Origin: Vibrio rhodolitus
Lineage (GTDB): Bacteria; Pseudomonadota; Gammaproteobacteria; Enterobacterales; Vibrionaceae
Reading direction: 5' to 3'
NCBI RefSeq assembly: GCF_003350325.1
Contig: NZ_QLYZ01000007.1
Span: 62,001 to 126,000 of the forward strand
Length of the DNA stretch: 64,000 nt
Shown: positions 40,057-49,018 of the stretch, in pieces
Layout: every line of letters starts with the position of its first letter
Position numbering within the stretch: position 1 is the first letter of the stretch
The notes under the pieces: generated by a model
What the model saw: only the letters and a program-made list of their open reading frames with translations
Told to the model about the DNA's origin: nothing
Databases searched by the model: none
Translations under genes and position numbers: made by a program

Positions 40057-42720
40057 ATGTCTGATATGAAGCATGACGTAGATGCACTGGAAACTCAAGA
40101 TTGGCTAGAAGCACTTGAGTCAGTGGTACGTGAAGAAGGTGTTGAGCGTGCACAATTTCTACTAGAAACCGTTCTAGAGAAAGCACGTCTTGATGGTGTA
40201 GATATGCCAACAGGTATCAATACTAACTACATCAACACGATTCCAGCCGCTCAAGAGCCGGCTTACCCAGGTGACACCACGCTCGAGCGTCGTATTCGTT
40301 CAATCATCCGTTGGAACGCAATCATGATCGTTCTACGTGCTTCTAAGAAAGACCTAGACCTAGGTGGTCACATGGCTTCTTACCAGTCAGCAGCAGCGTT
40401 TTACGAAGTGTGTTTCAACCACTTCTTCCGCGCAGCGAACGACGTAGACGGCGGCGACTTGGTTTACTACCAAGGTCACATCTCTCCAGGGATCTACTCT
40501 CGTGCTTTCGTTGAAGGTCGTCTAACTGAAGAGCAACTAGACAACTTCCGTCAAGAAGTGGATGGTAAAGGTATTCCTTCATACCCACACCCTAAACTGC
40601 TTCCTGAATTCTGGCAGTTCCCTACGGTATCTATGGGTCTTGGTCCTATCTCTGCGATCTACCAAGCTCGTTTCCTAAAATACCTAGAAGGTCGTGGTCT
40701 TAAAGACACTTCAGCTCAACGTGTATACGCTTTCCTTGGCGACGGTGAGATGGATGAGCCAGAATCACGCGGCGCACTATCGTTTGCAGCTCGTGAAAAG
40801 CTAGACAACCTATGTTTCCTAATCAACTGTAACCTACAGCGTCTAGATGGTCCTGTAATGGGTAACGGTAAGATCATTCAAGAACTTGAAGGTCTATTCA
40901 AAGGTGCAGGTTGGAACGTAGTGAAAGTAATCTGGGGTAACAACTGGGATTCACTACTAGCAAAAGATACCTCTGGTAAGCTACTACAGCTTATGAACGA
41001 GACTATCGATGGCGACTACCAAACGTTCAAATCTAAAGATGGTGCTTACGTACGTGAACACTTCTTTGGCAAGTACCCAGAAACAGCGGCACTTGTAGCA
41101 GACATGACAGATGACGAGATCTTCGCACTTAAGCGTGGCGGTCACGATTCATCTAAACTATTCGCGGCATTCAACAACGCGAAAGAGACTCAAGGCAAAC
41201 CAACTGTAATCCTAGCGAAAACCATTAAAGGTTACGGCATGGGTGACGCAGCAGAAGGCAAGAACATCGCGCACGGTGTGAAGAAAATGGACATGACTCA
41301 TGTTCAACACCTACGTGATCGCCTAGGTCTACAAGATCTAATTTCAGACGAAGAAATGAAAAACCTTCCATACCTAAAACTGGAAGAAGGTTCGGCTGAA
41401 TACAACTACCTACACGGTCGTCGTCAAGCGCTACTAGGTTACACGCCTAAGCGTCTACCGAAGTTCACTGGTGAATTCCAAGTGCCAGCACTGGAAGAGT
41501 TTGCTCCGCTACTTGATGAGCAAAAACGTGAAATTTCAACCACGATGGCATACGTACGTACGCTAAACATCCTGCTTAAGAACAAGCAAATCGGTAAGAA
41601 CATCGTTCCTATCATCTGTGACGAAGCACGTACGTTTGGTATGGAAGGTCTATTCCGTCAGATTGGTATCTACAACCCACACGGTCAAGAATACACTCCA
41701 GAAGACCGCGGCGTAGTGTCTTACTACAAAGAAGCAACTTCTGGTCAAGTTCTACAAGAAGGTATCAACGAGCTAGGCTCAATGGCATCTTGGGTTGCGG
41801 CTGCAACATCTTACAGCACCAACAACCTGCCAATGATCCCATTCTACATCTACTACTCAATGTTTGGTTTCCAACGTGTAGGTGATATGGCATGGCTAGC
41901 TGGCGACCAACAAGCGCGTGGCTTCCTACTAGGTGCTACAGCTGGTCGTACGACACTAAACGGTGAAGGTCTACAGCACGAAGATGGTCACTCGCACATC
42001 ATGGCGGGCACGGTTCCTAACTGTATTTCTTACGACCCAACGTTCGCATACGAACTAGCAGTTATCATGCAAGACGGTATCCGTCGCATGTACGGTGAGA
42101 ACCAAGAGAATGTGTTCTACTACCTAACGCTAATGAACGAAAACTACGCAATGCCAGCAATGCCAGAAGGCGCTGAAGAAGGCATCCGTAAGGGTATTTA
42201 CAAGCTAGAAACTTACGCAGGTTCAAAGGCGAAAGTTCAGCTAATGAGCTCTGGTACTATCATGAATGAAGTACGTAAAGCAGCTCAAATCCTAAGCGAA
42301 GATTACGGCGTAGCGTCTGATGTTTACTCAGTAACATCATTCAACGAACTAACTCGTGACGGTCAAGATGCAGAGCGCTTCAATATGCTTCACCCAGAAG
42401 CGGAAGCGAAAGTACCTTACATCACAACTGTACTTGGTAAAGAGCCTGCAATCGCAGCGACTGACTACATGAAGAACTACGCAGAGCAAGTACGTGCGTT
42501 CGTTCCTGCTGAGTCTTACAAAGTACTGGGTACTGACGGTTTTGGTCGCTCAGACAGCCGCGACAACCTACGTCGTCACTTCGAAGTGAATGCAGGTTAC
42601 GTCGTAGTTGCAGCCCTAACTGAACTAATGAAACGTGGTGAAGTTGAGAAATCAGTAGTTGTTGAAGCGATTAAGAAATTCGACATCGACACTGAAAAAA
42701 CTAACCCGCTATACGCATAA
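40057..42720 (+). CDS. aceE: Pyruvate dehydrogenase E1 component
   Basis: This thiamine-diphosphate enzyme decarboxylates pyruvate and acetylates the E2 lipoyl arm. The homodimeric 887-residue form matches gammaproteobacterial AceE. The ThDP motif appears as GDGEMDEPESRG and the family segment SPGIYSRAFVEGRL is clear. An AGAAGGA site precedes the ATG. Strongly biased codon use, notably CTA for leucine, fits high expression. Confidence 0.98.
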   Translation: MSDMKHDVDALETQDWLEALESVVREEGVERAQFLLETVLEKARLDGVDMPTGINTNYINTIPAAQEPAYPGDTTLERRIRSIIRWNAIMIVLRASKKDLDLGGHMASYQSAAAFYEVCFNHFFRAANDVDGGDLVYYQGHISPGIYSRAFVEGRLTEEQLDNFRQEVDGKGIPSYPHPKLLPEFWQFPTVSMGLGPISAIYQARFLKYLEGRGLKDTSAQRVYAFLGDGEMDEPESRGALSFAAREKLDNLCFLINCNLQRLDGPVMGNGKIIQELEGLFKGAGWNVVKVIWGNNWDSLLAKDTSGKLLQLMNETIDGDYQTFKSKDGAYVREHFFGKYPETAALVADMTDDEIFALKRGGHDSSKLFAAFNNAKETQGKPTVILAKTIKGYGMGDAAEGKNIAHGVKKMDMTHVQHLRDRLGLQDLISDEEMKNLPYLKLEEGSAEYNYLHGRRQALLGYTPKRLPKFTGEFQVPALEEFAPLLDEQKREISTTMAYVRTLNILLKNKQIGKNIVPIICDEARTFGMEGLFRQIGIYNPHGQEYTPEDRGVVSYYKEATSGQVLQEGINELGSMASWVAAATSYSTNNLPMIPFYIYYSMFGFQRVGDMAWLAGDQQARGFLLGATAGRTTLNGEGLQHEDGHSHIMAGTVPNCISYDPTFAYELAVIMQDGIRRMYGENQENVFYYLTLMNENYAMPAMPEGAEEGIRKGIYKLETYAGSKAKVQLMSSGTIMNEVRKAAQILSEDYGVASDVYSVTSFNELTRDGQDAERFNMLHPEAEAKVPYITTVLGKEPAIAATDYMKNYAEQVRAFVPAESYKVLGTDGFGRSDSRDNLRRHFEVNAGYVVVAALTELMKRGEVEKSVVVEAIKKFDIDTEKTNPLYA

Positions 42721-42750
42721 GACAACGCTTAAGTAAAAGGTAGATAAGCA

Positions 42751-44667
42751 ATGGCAATCGAAATTAATGTACCAGACATCGGTGCGGATGAGGTTGAAGT
42801 TACTGAGATTCTTGTAAGCGTTGGCGACAAGGTTGAAGAAGAGCAGTCTCTAATCACTGTAGAAGGCGACAAGGCTTCTATGGAAGTTCCAGCTTCTCAA
42901 GCTGGTATCGTGAAAGAAATCAAAGTTGCTGAAGGCGACAAGGTTTCTACCGGTTCTCTAATCATGATCTTCGAAGAGGCAGGCTCTCCTGCTGAAGGTG
43001 CCGCTGAAGCGGCTCCTGTATCAGCTCCTCAAGCAGCAGCGGCAGCGCCTGCGGCGTCTGTAGCAAACGAGCTTAAAGAAGTTCATGTTCCAGATATCGG
43101 CGGTGATGAAGTTGAAGTTACTGAAATCATGGTAGCGATCGGCGACAGCATCGAAGAAGAACAATCTCTAATCACTGTAGAAGGCGACAAGGCTTCTATG
43201 GAAGTTCCAGCACCATTCGCTGGCGTACTAAAAGAGATCAAAGTAGCTGCAGGCGATAAAGTATCGACTGGTTCACTAATCATGGTATTTGAAGTGGCAG
43301 GTTCAGGCGCAGTAGCGGCTCCTGTTGCAGCAGAAGCAGCACCTGCAGCGGCTCCAGTAGCGGCGTCTGCTAAAGAAGTGAACGTTCCAGATATCGGCGG
43401 CGACGAAGTTGAAGTAACCGAAATCATGGTTGCAGTTGGCGATACAGTAGAAGAAGAGCAATCTCTAATCACTGTTGAAGGCGACAAAGCTTCTATGGAA
43501 GTACCAGCACCATTTGCTGGTACCGTTAAAGAGATTAAGATTGCAGCTGGCGATAAAGTGTCAACTGGCTCACTAATCATGGTATTTGAAGTTGCAGGTG
43601 CAGCGCCAGTTGCGGCTCCAGTGGCAGCAGCTCCAGTAGCACAAGCGGCAGCACCAGCAGCGGCCGCTGCGGCGGACCGTCCAAAAGCTGAAGCTCCGGT
43701 AGCAGCACCATCGGCAAACGACTTCCAAGAGAACAACGAGTACGCTCATGCTTCTCCAGTAGTTCGTCGCCTAGCGCGTGAATTTGGCGTTAACCTTTCT
43801 AAGGTTAAAGGTTCTGGTCGTAAGAGCCGTATCCTGAAAGAAGATGTGCAAAACTACGTGAAAGAAGCACTTAAGCGTCTTGAGTCTGGTGCAGCAGCAT
43901 CTGGTAAAGGTGACGGCAGCGCTCTTGGTCTACTACCATGGCCAAAAGTTGACTTCAGCAAGTTTGGTGAAACAGAAGTTCAGCCTCTATCTCGCATTAA
44001 GAAGATCTCTGGCGCGAACCTGCACCGTAACTGGGTGATGATCCCACACGTTACTCAATGGGATAACGCAGACATCACTGAGCTAGAAGCGTTCCGTAAA
44101 GAGCAAAATGCGATTGAAGCGAAGAACGACACTGGTATGAAGATCACGCCACTTGTGTTCATCATGAAAGCAGCAGCGAAAGCACTAGAAGCATTCCCAG
44201 CGTTCAACTCTTCTCTATCAGAAGACGGTGAGAGCCTAATTCTGAAGAAATACGTGAACATCGGTATTGCAGTAGATACACCAAACGGTCTAGTTGTTCC
44301 TGTATTTAAAGACGTGAACAAGAAAGGCATCTACGAGCTATCTCGTGAGCTTGCTGAAGTATCGAAGAAAGCACGTGCAGGTAAACTGACTGCGGCTGAC
44401 ATGCAAGGTGGCTGTTTCACTATCTCTAGCCTAGGTGGTATCGGCGGTACTGCATTTACGCCAATCGTAAATGCACCAGAAGTTGGTATCCTTGGTGTGT
44501 CTAAGTCTGAAATGAAGCCAGTTTGGAACGGTAAAGAGTTTGAACCTCGCCTACAACTGCCACTATCTCTATCATACGACCACCGTGTGATCGATGGTGC
44601 GGAAGGTGCGCGTTTCATTACTTTCCTAAACGGTGCGCTATCAGACATCCGTCGTCTAGTTCTTTAA
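42751..44667 (+). CDS. aceF: Dihydrolipoamide acetyltransferase (E2), three lipoyl domains
   Basis: E2 forms the core of the pyruvate dehydrogenase complex and transfers acetyl groups to CoA. The 638 residues hold three near-identical lipoyl domains with lipoylated lysines at K41, K147 and K246 (each in [10 protein letters not shown]), joined by Ala/Pro-rich flexible linkers. A peripheral subunit-binding domain ([13 protein letters not shown]) and a catalytic domain ending with [10 protein letters not shown] follow. It starts 30 bases after aceE. Confidence 0.98.
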   Translation: MAIEINVPDIGADEVEVTEILVSVGDKVEEEQSLITVEGDKASMEVPASQAGIVKEIKVAEGDKVSTGSLIMIFEEAGSPAEGAAEAAPVSAPQAAAAAPAASVANELKEVHVPDIGGDEVEVTEIMVAIGDSIEEEQSLITVEGDKASMEVPAPFAGVLKEIKVAAGDKVSTGSLIMVFEVAGSGAVAAPVAAEAAPAAAPVAASAKEVNVPDIGGDEVEVTEIMVAVGDTVEEEQSLITVEGDKASMEVPAPFAGTVKEIKIAAGDKVSTGSLIMVFEVAGAAPVAAPVAAAPVAQAAAPAAAAAADRPKAEAPVAAPSANDFQENNEYAHASPVVRRLAREFGVNLSKVKGSGRKSRILKEDVQNYVKEALKRLESGAAASGKGDGSALGLLPWPKVDFSKFGETEVQPLSRIKKISGANLHRNWVMIPHVTQWDNADITELEAFRKEQNAIEAKNDTGMKITPLVFIMKAAAKALEAFPAFNSSLSEDGESLILKKYVNIGIAVDTPNGLVVPVFKDVNKKGIYELSRELAEVSKKARAGKLTAADMQGGCFTISSLGGIGGTAFTPIVNAPEVGILGVSKSEMKPVWNGKEFEPRLQLPLSLSYDHRVIDGAEGARFITFLNGALSDIRRLVL

Positions 44668-44685
44668 TTTAGACAAGACGAACGA

Positions 44686-44707
44686 GAGGCGGCATTATTG
44701 CCGCCTC
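44686..44707 (+). terminator. Hairpin after aceF (weak terminator)
   Basis: GAGGCGGCA and TGCCGCCTC form a perfect 9-bp stem with a TTAT loop but no T run. It may only reduce read-through into lpd or protect the aceEF mRNA end. Confidence 0.6.
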
Positions 44708-44805
44708 AATTAACACTATTACCTGACAATTGGATTAAATACCTACTCAATGTGTGAGTATGTAAGGTCGAATTGCTGTCTAGCTCACAGGCTAAATTGA
44801 TTTAC

Positions 44806-44834
44806 TTTTCACATCGTTAACATCTCTGTAAAAT
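44806..44834 (+). promoter_or_regulatory. Probable separate lpd promoter
   Basis: TTTTCA (44806-44811) and TAAAAT (44829-44834) are 17 bp apart, about 100 bases before lpd. A separate lpd promoter is known in E. coli, where the enzyme also serves other 2-oxoacid dehydrogenases. Confidence 0.55.
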
Positions 44835-44935
44835 ATTGACGGTCTGAAAAACTGTTTAAAACAAGCAAAAAAGTTTGAACACATAACATCAATACCCATT
44901 CAGCCTGTTAGGGATAATGACTACAAGAGGTCAAA

Positions 44936-46366
44936 ATGAGCAAAGAAATTAAAGCCCAAGTTGTTGTACTTGGTTCTGGTCCTGCTGGTTACTCTGCTGC
45001 ATTCCGTTGTGCAGACTTAGGTCTAGAGACTGTACTGGTTGAGCGTTACAGCACTCTTGGTGGTGTATGTCTTAACGTAGGTTGTATCCCATCAAAAGCA
45101 CTACTGCACGTATCTAAAGTTATCGAAGAAGCAAAAGCGATGGCTGAGCATGGTGTTGTGTTTGGTGAGCCACAAACTGACATCAGCAAAATCCGTATCT
45201 GGAAAGAAAAAGTTGTTAATCAGCTGACTGGCGGTCTAGCTGGTATGGCGAAAATGCGTAACGTAACAGTGGTTAACGGTTACGGTAAATTCACTGGTCC
45301 TAACTCAATCCTAGTTGAGGGTGAAGGTGAGTCTACAGTTGTTAACTTCGACAACGCGATCGTTGCGGCGGGTTCTCGTCCAATTAAACTACCATTTATC
45401 CCACATGAAGACCCACGTATTTGGGATTCAACTGACGCGCTTGAGCTAAAAGAAGTACCAGAAAAACTTCTTATCATGGGTGGTGGTATCATCGGTCTAG
45501 AGATGGGTACGGTTTACCACTCGCTAGGTTCGAAAGTGGATGTGGTTGAGATGTTCGACCAAGTTATCCCAGCTGCGGATAAAGACATCGTTAAAGTATT
45601 CACTAAGCGTATCGAGAAGAAATTCAACTTGATGCTAGAGACCAAAGTAACGGCAGTTGAAGCGAAAGAAGATGGTATCTACGTTTCAATGGAAGGCAAG
45701 AAAGCACCAGCAGAAGCTGAGCGCTACGATGCAGTTCTAGTTGCTATCGGTCGTGTGCCAAACGGTCTGTTGATCGATGGTGAGAAAGCGGGTCTTGAAA
45801 TCGACGAACGCGGCTTTATCAACGTTGATAAACAAATGCGCACTAACGTACCGCACATCTTCGCTATCGGTGACATCGTTGGTCAACCAATGCTTGCGCA
45901 CAAAGGTGTGCATGAAGGTCACGTAGCTGCAGAAGTTATTTCTGGTAAGAAGCACTACTTCGATCCTAAAGTTATTCCTTCAATCGCTTACACTGAGCCA
46001 GAAGTGGCATGGGTTGGTAAGACTGAGAAAGAAGCAAAAGCAGAAGGCATCAACTACGAAGTGGCAACATTCCCATGGGCAGCTTCAGGTCGTGCAATCG
46101 CATCTGACTGCGCTGACGGTATGACTAAGCTTATCTTTGATAAAGAGACTCACCGTGTTATTGGTGGTGCTATCGTTGGTACTAACGGTGGTGAACTACT
46201 AGGTGAAATCGGTCTAGCGATCGAGATGGGTTGTGATGCGGAAGATATCGCTCTAACAATCCACGCTCACCCAACGCTACACGAGTCTGTTGGTCTTGCG
46301 GCTGAAGTGTTTGAAGGTTCAATTACTGACCTGCCAAACAAGAAAGCTGTGAAGAAGAAAAAGTAA
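44936..46366 (+). CDS. lpdA: Dihydrolipoamide dehydrogenase (E3)
   Basis: This flavoprotein reoxidises lipoyl groups of pyruvate and 2-oxoglutarate dehydrogenases and the glycine cleavage system. The 476-residue protein has the FAD loop LGSGPAGYSAA, the redox disulfide GGVCLNVGCIPSKALL, a second dinucleotide fold MGGGIIGLEMG and the catalytic HAHPTLHES near the C-terminus. It is 268 bases after aceF and has its own likely promoter. Confidence 0.97.
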   Translation: MSKEIKAQVVVLGSGPAGYSAAFRCADLGLETVLVERYSTLGGVCLNVGCIPSKALLHVSKVIEEAKAMAEHGVVFGEPQTDISKIRIWKEKVVNQLTGGLAGMAKMRNVTVVNGYGKFTGPNSILVEGEGESTVVNFDNAIVAAGSRPIKLPFIPHEDPRIWDSTDALELKEVPEKLLIMGGGIIGLEMGTVYHSLGSKVDVVEMFDQVIPAADKDIVKVFTKRIEKKFNLMLETKVTAVEAKEDGIYVSMEGKKAPAEAERYDAVLVAIGRVPNGLLIDGEKAGLEIDERGFINVDKQMRTNVPHIFAIGDIVGQPMLAHKGVHEGHVAAEVISGKKHYFDPKVIPSIAYTEPEVAWVGKTEKEAKAEGINYEVATFPWAASGRAIASDCADGMTKLIFDKETHRVIGGAIVGTNGGELLGEIGLAIEMGCDAEDIALTIHAHPTLHESVGLAAEVFEGSITDLPNKKAVKKKK

Positions 46367-46390
46367 ATACTCTTCTTTGAGCTAGATTTT

Positions 46391-46419
46391 AAAACCGCTG
46401 AGTAATCAGCGGTTTTTTT
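46391..46419 (+). terminator. Terminator of lpd
   Basis: AAACCGCTGA/TCAGCGGTTT form a perfect 10-bp stem with a GTAA loop and a run of T's. Confidence 0.9.
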
Positions 46420-46434
46420 GTATCTGAACAGGAA

Positions 46435-46464
46435 TAAAAAAAGCTGATGTTTTCACATCAGCTT
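46435..46464 (-). terminator. Terminator of the luxR homologue
   Basis: AAGCTGATGT/ACATCAGCTT form a 10-bp stem with a TTTC loop. On the minus strand it is followed by seven T's, just past the regulator stop. Confidence 0.88.
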
Positions 46465-46482
46465 TCGTCATTACAACAAATG

Positions 46483-47097
46483 TTACTCGGCGGTTTTGTA
46501 GATGCACAGCATATTTAGATAGCTATCTGCGAGTTTGACCAGTTCGCTATGCTCACGACTACGGTTGGCTTGAACGAACAGTGAGTAACAGATGCCATGG
46601 AATAGCGTTGCCAAATCTTCAGAGTCATGTTCATCACACACTTCACCACGCTCTTGCGCTTTGATAAACATGTTTTTGACTAACAGTTGGTTGGTGCGAT
46701 TAGTGCTAACAAACAAAGGCCACACTTCGTCACGAGTTGATGCGCTCCACTCAAACCACACTTTCAGCCATTCACAGTCTTGTGCAATCAGATCAAGCAT
46801 GGCACCTGTGATATTTTCTAGGTTCTCTTTTGCATGCAGATCAAGGTCGATATTGTCTGATAAGAAATTTGAGAATTGGCGAACTACGTAGTTCAACACA
46901 TCATCAACTAGGTCTTCACGGGTAGGGAAGTAGTTAAATACAGTGGCTACTGATACTTGTGCTATTTCGGCGATGTCAGCATGACCGCCACGACCGATAC
47001 CACGGCGAGCAAACACCTCTAGTGAGATGTCCATTAATTGTTGCTTACGCTTTTTGGGAGAAAGACGCGTCCTTGGTCTTTTTGCTATAGAGTCCAT
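46483..47097 (-). CDS. luxR: LuxR/HapR/SmcR/OpaR-family quorum-sensing master regulator
   Basis: This TetR-type regulator is the Vibrio high-cell-density master switch, controlling proteases, biofilm, motility and, in some species, luminescence. The 204-residue protein begins MDSIAKRPRTRLSPKKRKQQ, and its helix-turn-helix carries ADIAEIAQVSVATVFNYFPT (about 40-59). The dimerisation domain includes WFEWSAS. It is divergent from hpt, as in V. cholerae (hapR). In the known circuit LuxO and Qrr small RNAs repress its mRNA and the protein represses its own gene. Confidence 0.95.
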   Translation of the reverse strand: MDSIAKRPRTRLSPKKRKQQLMDISLEVFARRGIGRGGHADIAEIAQVSVATVFNYFPTREDLVDDVLNYVVRQFSNFLSDNIDLDLHAKENLENITGAMLDLIAQDCEWLKVWFEWSASTRDEVWPLFVSTNRTNQLLVKNMFIKAQERGEVCDEHDSEDLATLFHGICYSLFVQANRSREHSELVKLADSYLNMLCIYKTAE

Positions 47098-47105
47098 ATT
47101 TTATT

Positions 47106-47122
47106 CCTTGCCAATAGAGTTG
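47106..47122 (-). promoter_or_regulatory. Candidate Qrr small-RNA pairing site over the luxR RBS
   Basis: The mRNA reads CAACTCTATTGGCAAGG here, 9 bases before the ATG. It shares CAAC, TC, TTGGC and AGG in order with the complement of the conserved Qrr core (CCTAGCCAACTGACGTTG), and includes the Shine-Dalgarno AAGG. The Qrr genes themselves are not in this window. Confidence 0.5.
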
Positions 47123-47314
47123 ATACCTTCCATGCGTTCAACGCATCTTGACTATAAGTTCTTATCTTGACGGCTTAATTAAAGATTGGAACTGACCAAG
47201 AGAGAGAACGATTTCAGGATGATTGGGCTTTGCCCTAATAATTATTTTATTAATTGCATATTGCGTTTATGAGTGTAATGGTGCATATGCATGGGGTCAA
47301 TGATTTCAGTATAT

Positions 47315-47337
47315 TTAATAATCACATTTGTTATTAA
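47315..47337. promoter_or_regulatory. Candidate LuxR/HapR-type binding site in the luxR-hpt gap
   Basis: TTAATAA (47315-47321) and TTATTAA (47331-47337) form an inverted repeat around 9 bases, loosely resembling the TTATTGATAA-type sites of this family. The 392-bp gap 47098-47489 otherwise holds no gene. Autorepression is known for the family; this site is a guess. Confidence 0.3.
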
Positions 47338-47489
47338 CGTGCGAAAGGTCATATTGTTTATGGGGCTTAATGAAAACTCTTGGTGTAGGATCTTTTCTTC
47401 CTCGAAGGCAGTGCTAAACTACGCGTTCGAAAAATTGTCAGGGTTTGGTCTACTATTAGCCAAATGCTGAAACAACAAACGAGAATGGT

Positions 47490-48020
47490 ATGAAACACAC
47501 AGTAGAAGTAATGATTTCTGAGCAGGAAGTTCAGGAACGTGTACGTGAACTAGGTAAGCAGATCACTGAGCACTACCAAGGTAGTGAAGATCTGGTATTG
47601 GTGGGGCTACTTCGCGGCTCATTTGTATTTATGGCAGATTTAGCGCGTGCGATTGACCTAACTCACCAAGTCGACTTTATGACGGCGTCTAGTTACGGTA
47701 ATACCATGGAAAGCTCACGTGACGTACGTATCTTGAAAGATCTTGATGATGACATCAAAGGTAAAGACGTTCTTTTAGTTGAAGATATTATCGATACTGG
47801 TAACACGTTGGCGAAAGTAAAAGAGATCTTGTCTTTGCGCGAGCCTAAATCTATCGAGATTTGTACGTTACTCGACAAACCATCACGTCGCGAAGTGGAT
47901 GTACCAGTACAGTGGGTTGGTTTTGAGATCCCAGATGAGTTTGTTGTTGGCGTTGGTATCGACTACGCGCAGAAATACCGTCACCTGCCTTACATTGGCA
48001 AAGTGGTACCACAGGAATAA
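47490..48020 (+). CDS. hpt: Hypoxanthine phosphoribosyltransferase
   Basis: This purine-salvage enzyme converts hypoxanthine (and guanine) to nucleotides with PRPP. The 176-residue protein has the PRPP loop [14 protein letters not shown] and [12 protein letters not shown]. It faces carbonic anhydrase tail to tail across a terminator. The hpt, can, yadG, yadH neighbourhood is also found in E. coli, but here a SulP gene is inserted. Confidence 0.96.
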   Translation: MKHTVEVMISEQEVQERVRELGKQITEHYQGSEDLVLVGLLRGSFVFMADLARAIDLTHQVDFMTASSYGNTMESSRDVRILKDLDDDIKGKDVLLVEDIIDTGNTLAKVKEILSLREPKSIEICTLLDKPSRREVDVPVQWVGFEIPDEFVVGVGIDYAQKYRHLPYIGKVVPQE

Positions 48021-48039
48021 TCCGGTACCTACAATGATA

Positions 48040-48066
48040 AAAACCCATCGCATGACGATGGGTTTT
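48040..48066. terminator. Bidirectional terminator between hpt and carbonic anhydrase
   Basis: AAACCCATCG/CGATGGGTTT form a 10-bp stem with a five-base loop, with A's before and T's after. Confidence 0.85.
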
Positions 48067-48108
48067 TTAATTCTTGCCGTTAGAGTCGATTCAGCGTTAG
48101 CGCTTAGA

Positions 48109-48777
48109 TTAGCGACAAAGCAGTTGATGCTCTGGGTTAAGGATCTTATCCAGTGCCGTTTGGTAAGAGGCTTCAACGGTCTCTGCTGAGTGTGAACGGA
48201 TGCCGAGATATTCTAAGCGACCATCTTCAATACCATAAACCACACCATGAATTTCCACTTCCTGACCGCGCTCCCAAGCATTTTGCATAATGGTTGAATT
48301 ACCAAGGTTATACACTTGCTCTGCAACGTTGAGCTCGGACAATTTGTCGGCTTTATCCGATTCTGGCATCTGATCTAAGTAGTTGCGATGTTTGAAGTAG
48401 ATATCGCGAATATGCAGCAGCCAGTTATTAATTAGACCTAGATTAGGGTTTTCAATCGCTGCATTAACACCACCACAGCCGTAGTGGCCACAAATTATGA
48501 TGTGTTTGATTTTGAGTACATCAACCGCGTATTGAACAACAGAAAGGCAGTTTAGATCGGTATGAATAACAAGGTTGGCAACATTACGGTGAACAAAGAG
48601 TTCGCCAGAGAAAAGACCGGTAAGTCGCTCGGCAGGGACGCGACTGTCAGAACAGCCAATCCAAAGAAAATCTGGTTTCTGTCCTTCGGCAAGCTTAGCA
48701 AAATATTCCGGTCGTTCTGATTTGATTTCTTCCGACCACTTGGAGTTGTTGTCGAAGAGCTGTTTGATTTGCGGCAT
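48109..48777 (-). CDS. can: Beta-class carbonic anhydrase
   Basis: This zinc enzyme interconverts CO2 and bicarbonate, supplying bicarbonate to carboxylases at ambient CO2. The 222-residue protein has the zinc ligands C42, D44, H98 and C101 ([14 protein letters not shown]), the same positions as in E. coli Can. It diverges from a SulP transporter across 241 bases, suggesting a joint role in bicarbonate supply. Confidence 0.95.
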   Translation of the reverse strand: MPQIKQLFDNNSKWSEEIKSERPEYFAKLAEGQKPDFLWIGCSDSRVPAERLTGLFSGELFVHRNVANLVIHTDLNCLSVVQYAVDVLKIKHIIICGHYGCGGVNAAIENPNLGLINNWLLHIRDIYFKHRNYLDQMPESDKADKLSELNVAEQVYNLGNSTIMQNAWERGQEVEIHGVVYGIEDGRLEYLGIRSHSAETVEASYQTALDKILNPEHQLLCR

Positions 48778-49018
48778 GGTTGTCGTATATCCCTAAAGTT
48801 TCTAGGCGATAATATACACAATGTTACAAATTCAATCCCGTTAAAAATGCGTAATGCGGCACTCATCTGACTTGTTATTGCGGTAAAAGACATAAACTTG
48901 GCTGCAAAATTTATTACTCAACCAGCTGACACGGTAATGAGCGCTAGTTAACACTTTTAAGTGATGCTAAACATTTGTTACAGTGACTAAAATCTTTTCG
49001 CATATTACAGGGAGCAAT

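Noticed and set aside
43083..43736. Long antisense frame rich in Ala, Ser and Thr opposite aceF
   Set aside because: It mirrors the lipoyl-domain and Ala/Pro-linker repeats of aceF; no RBS and no family.
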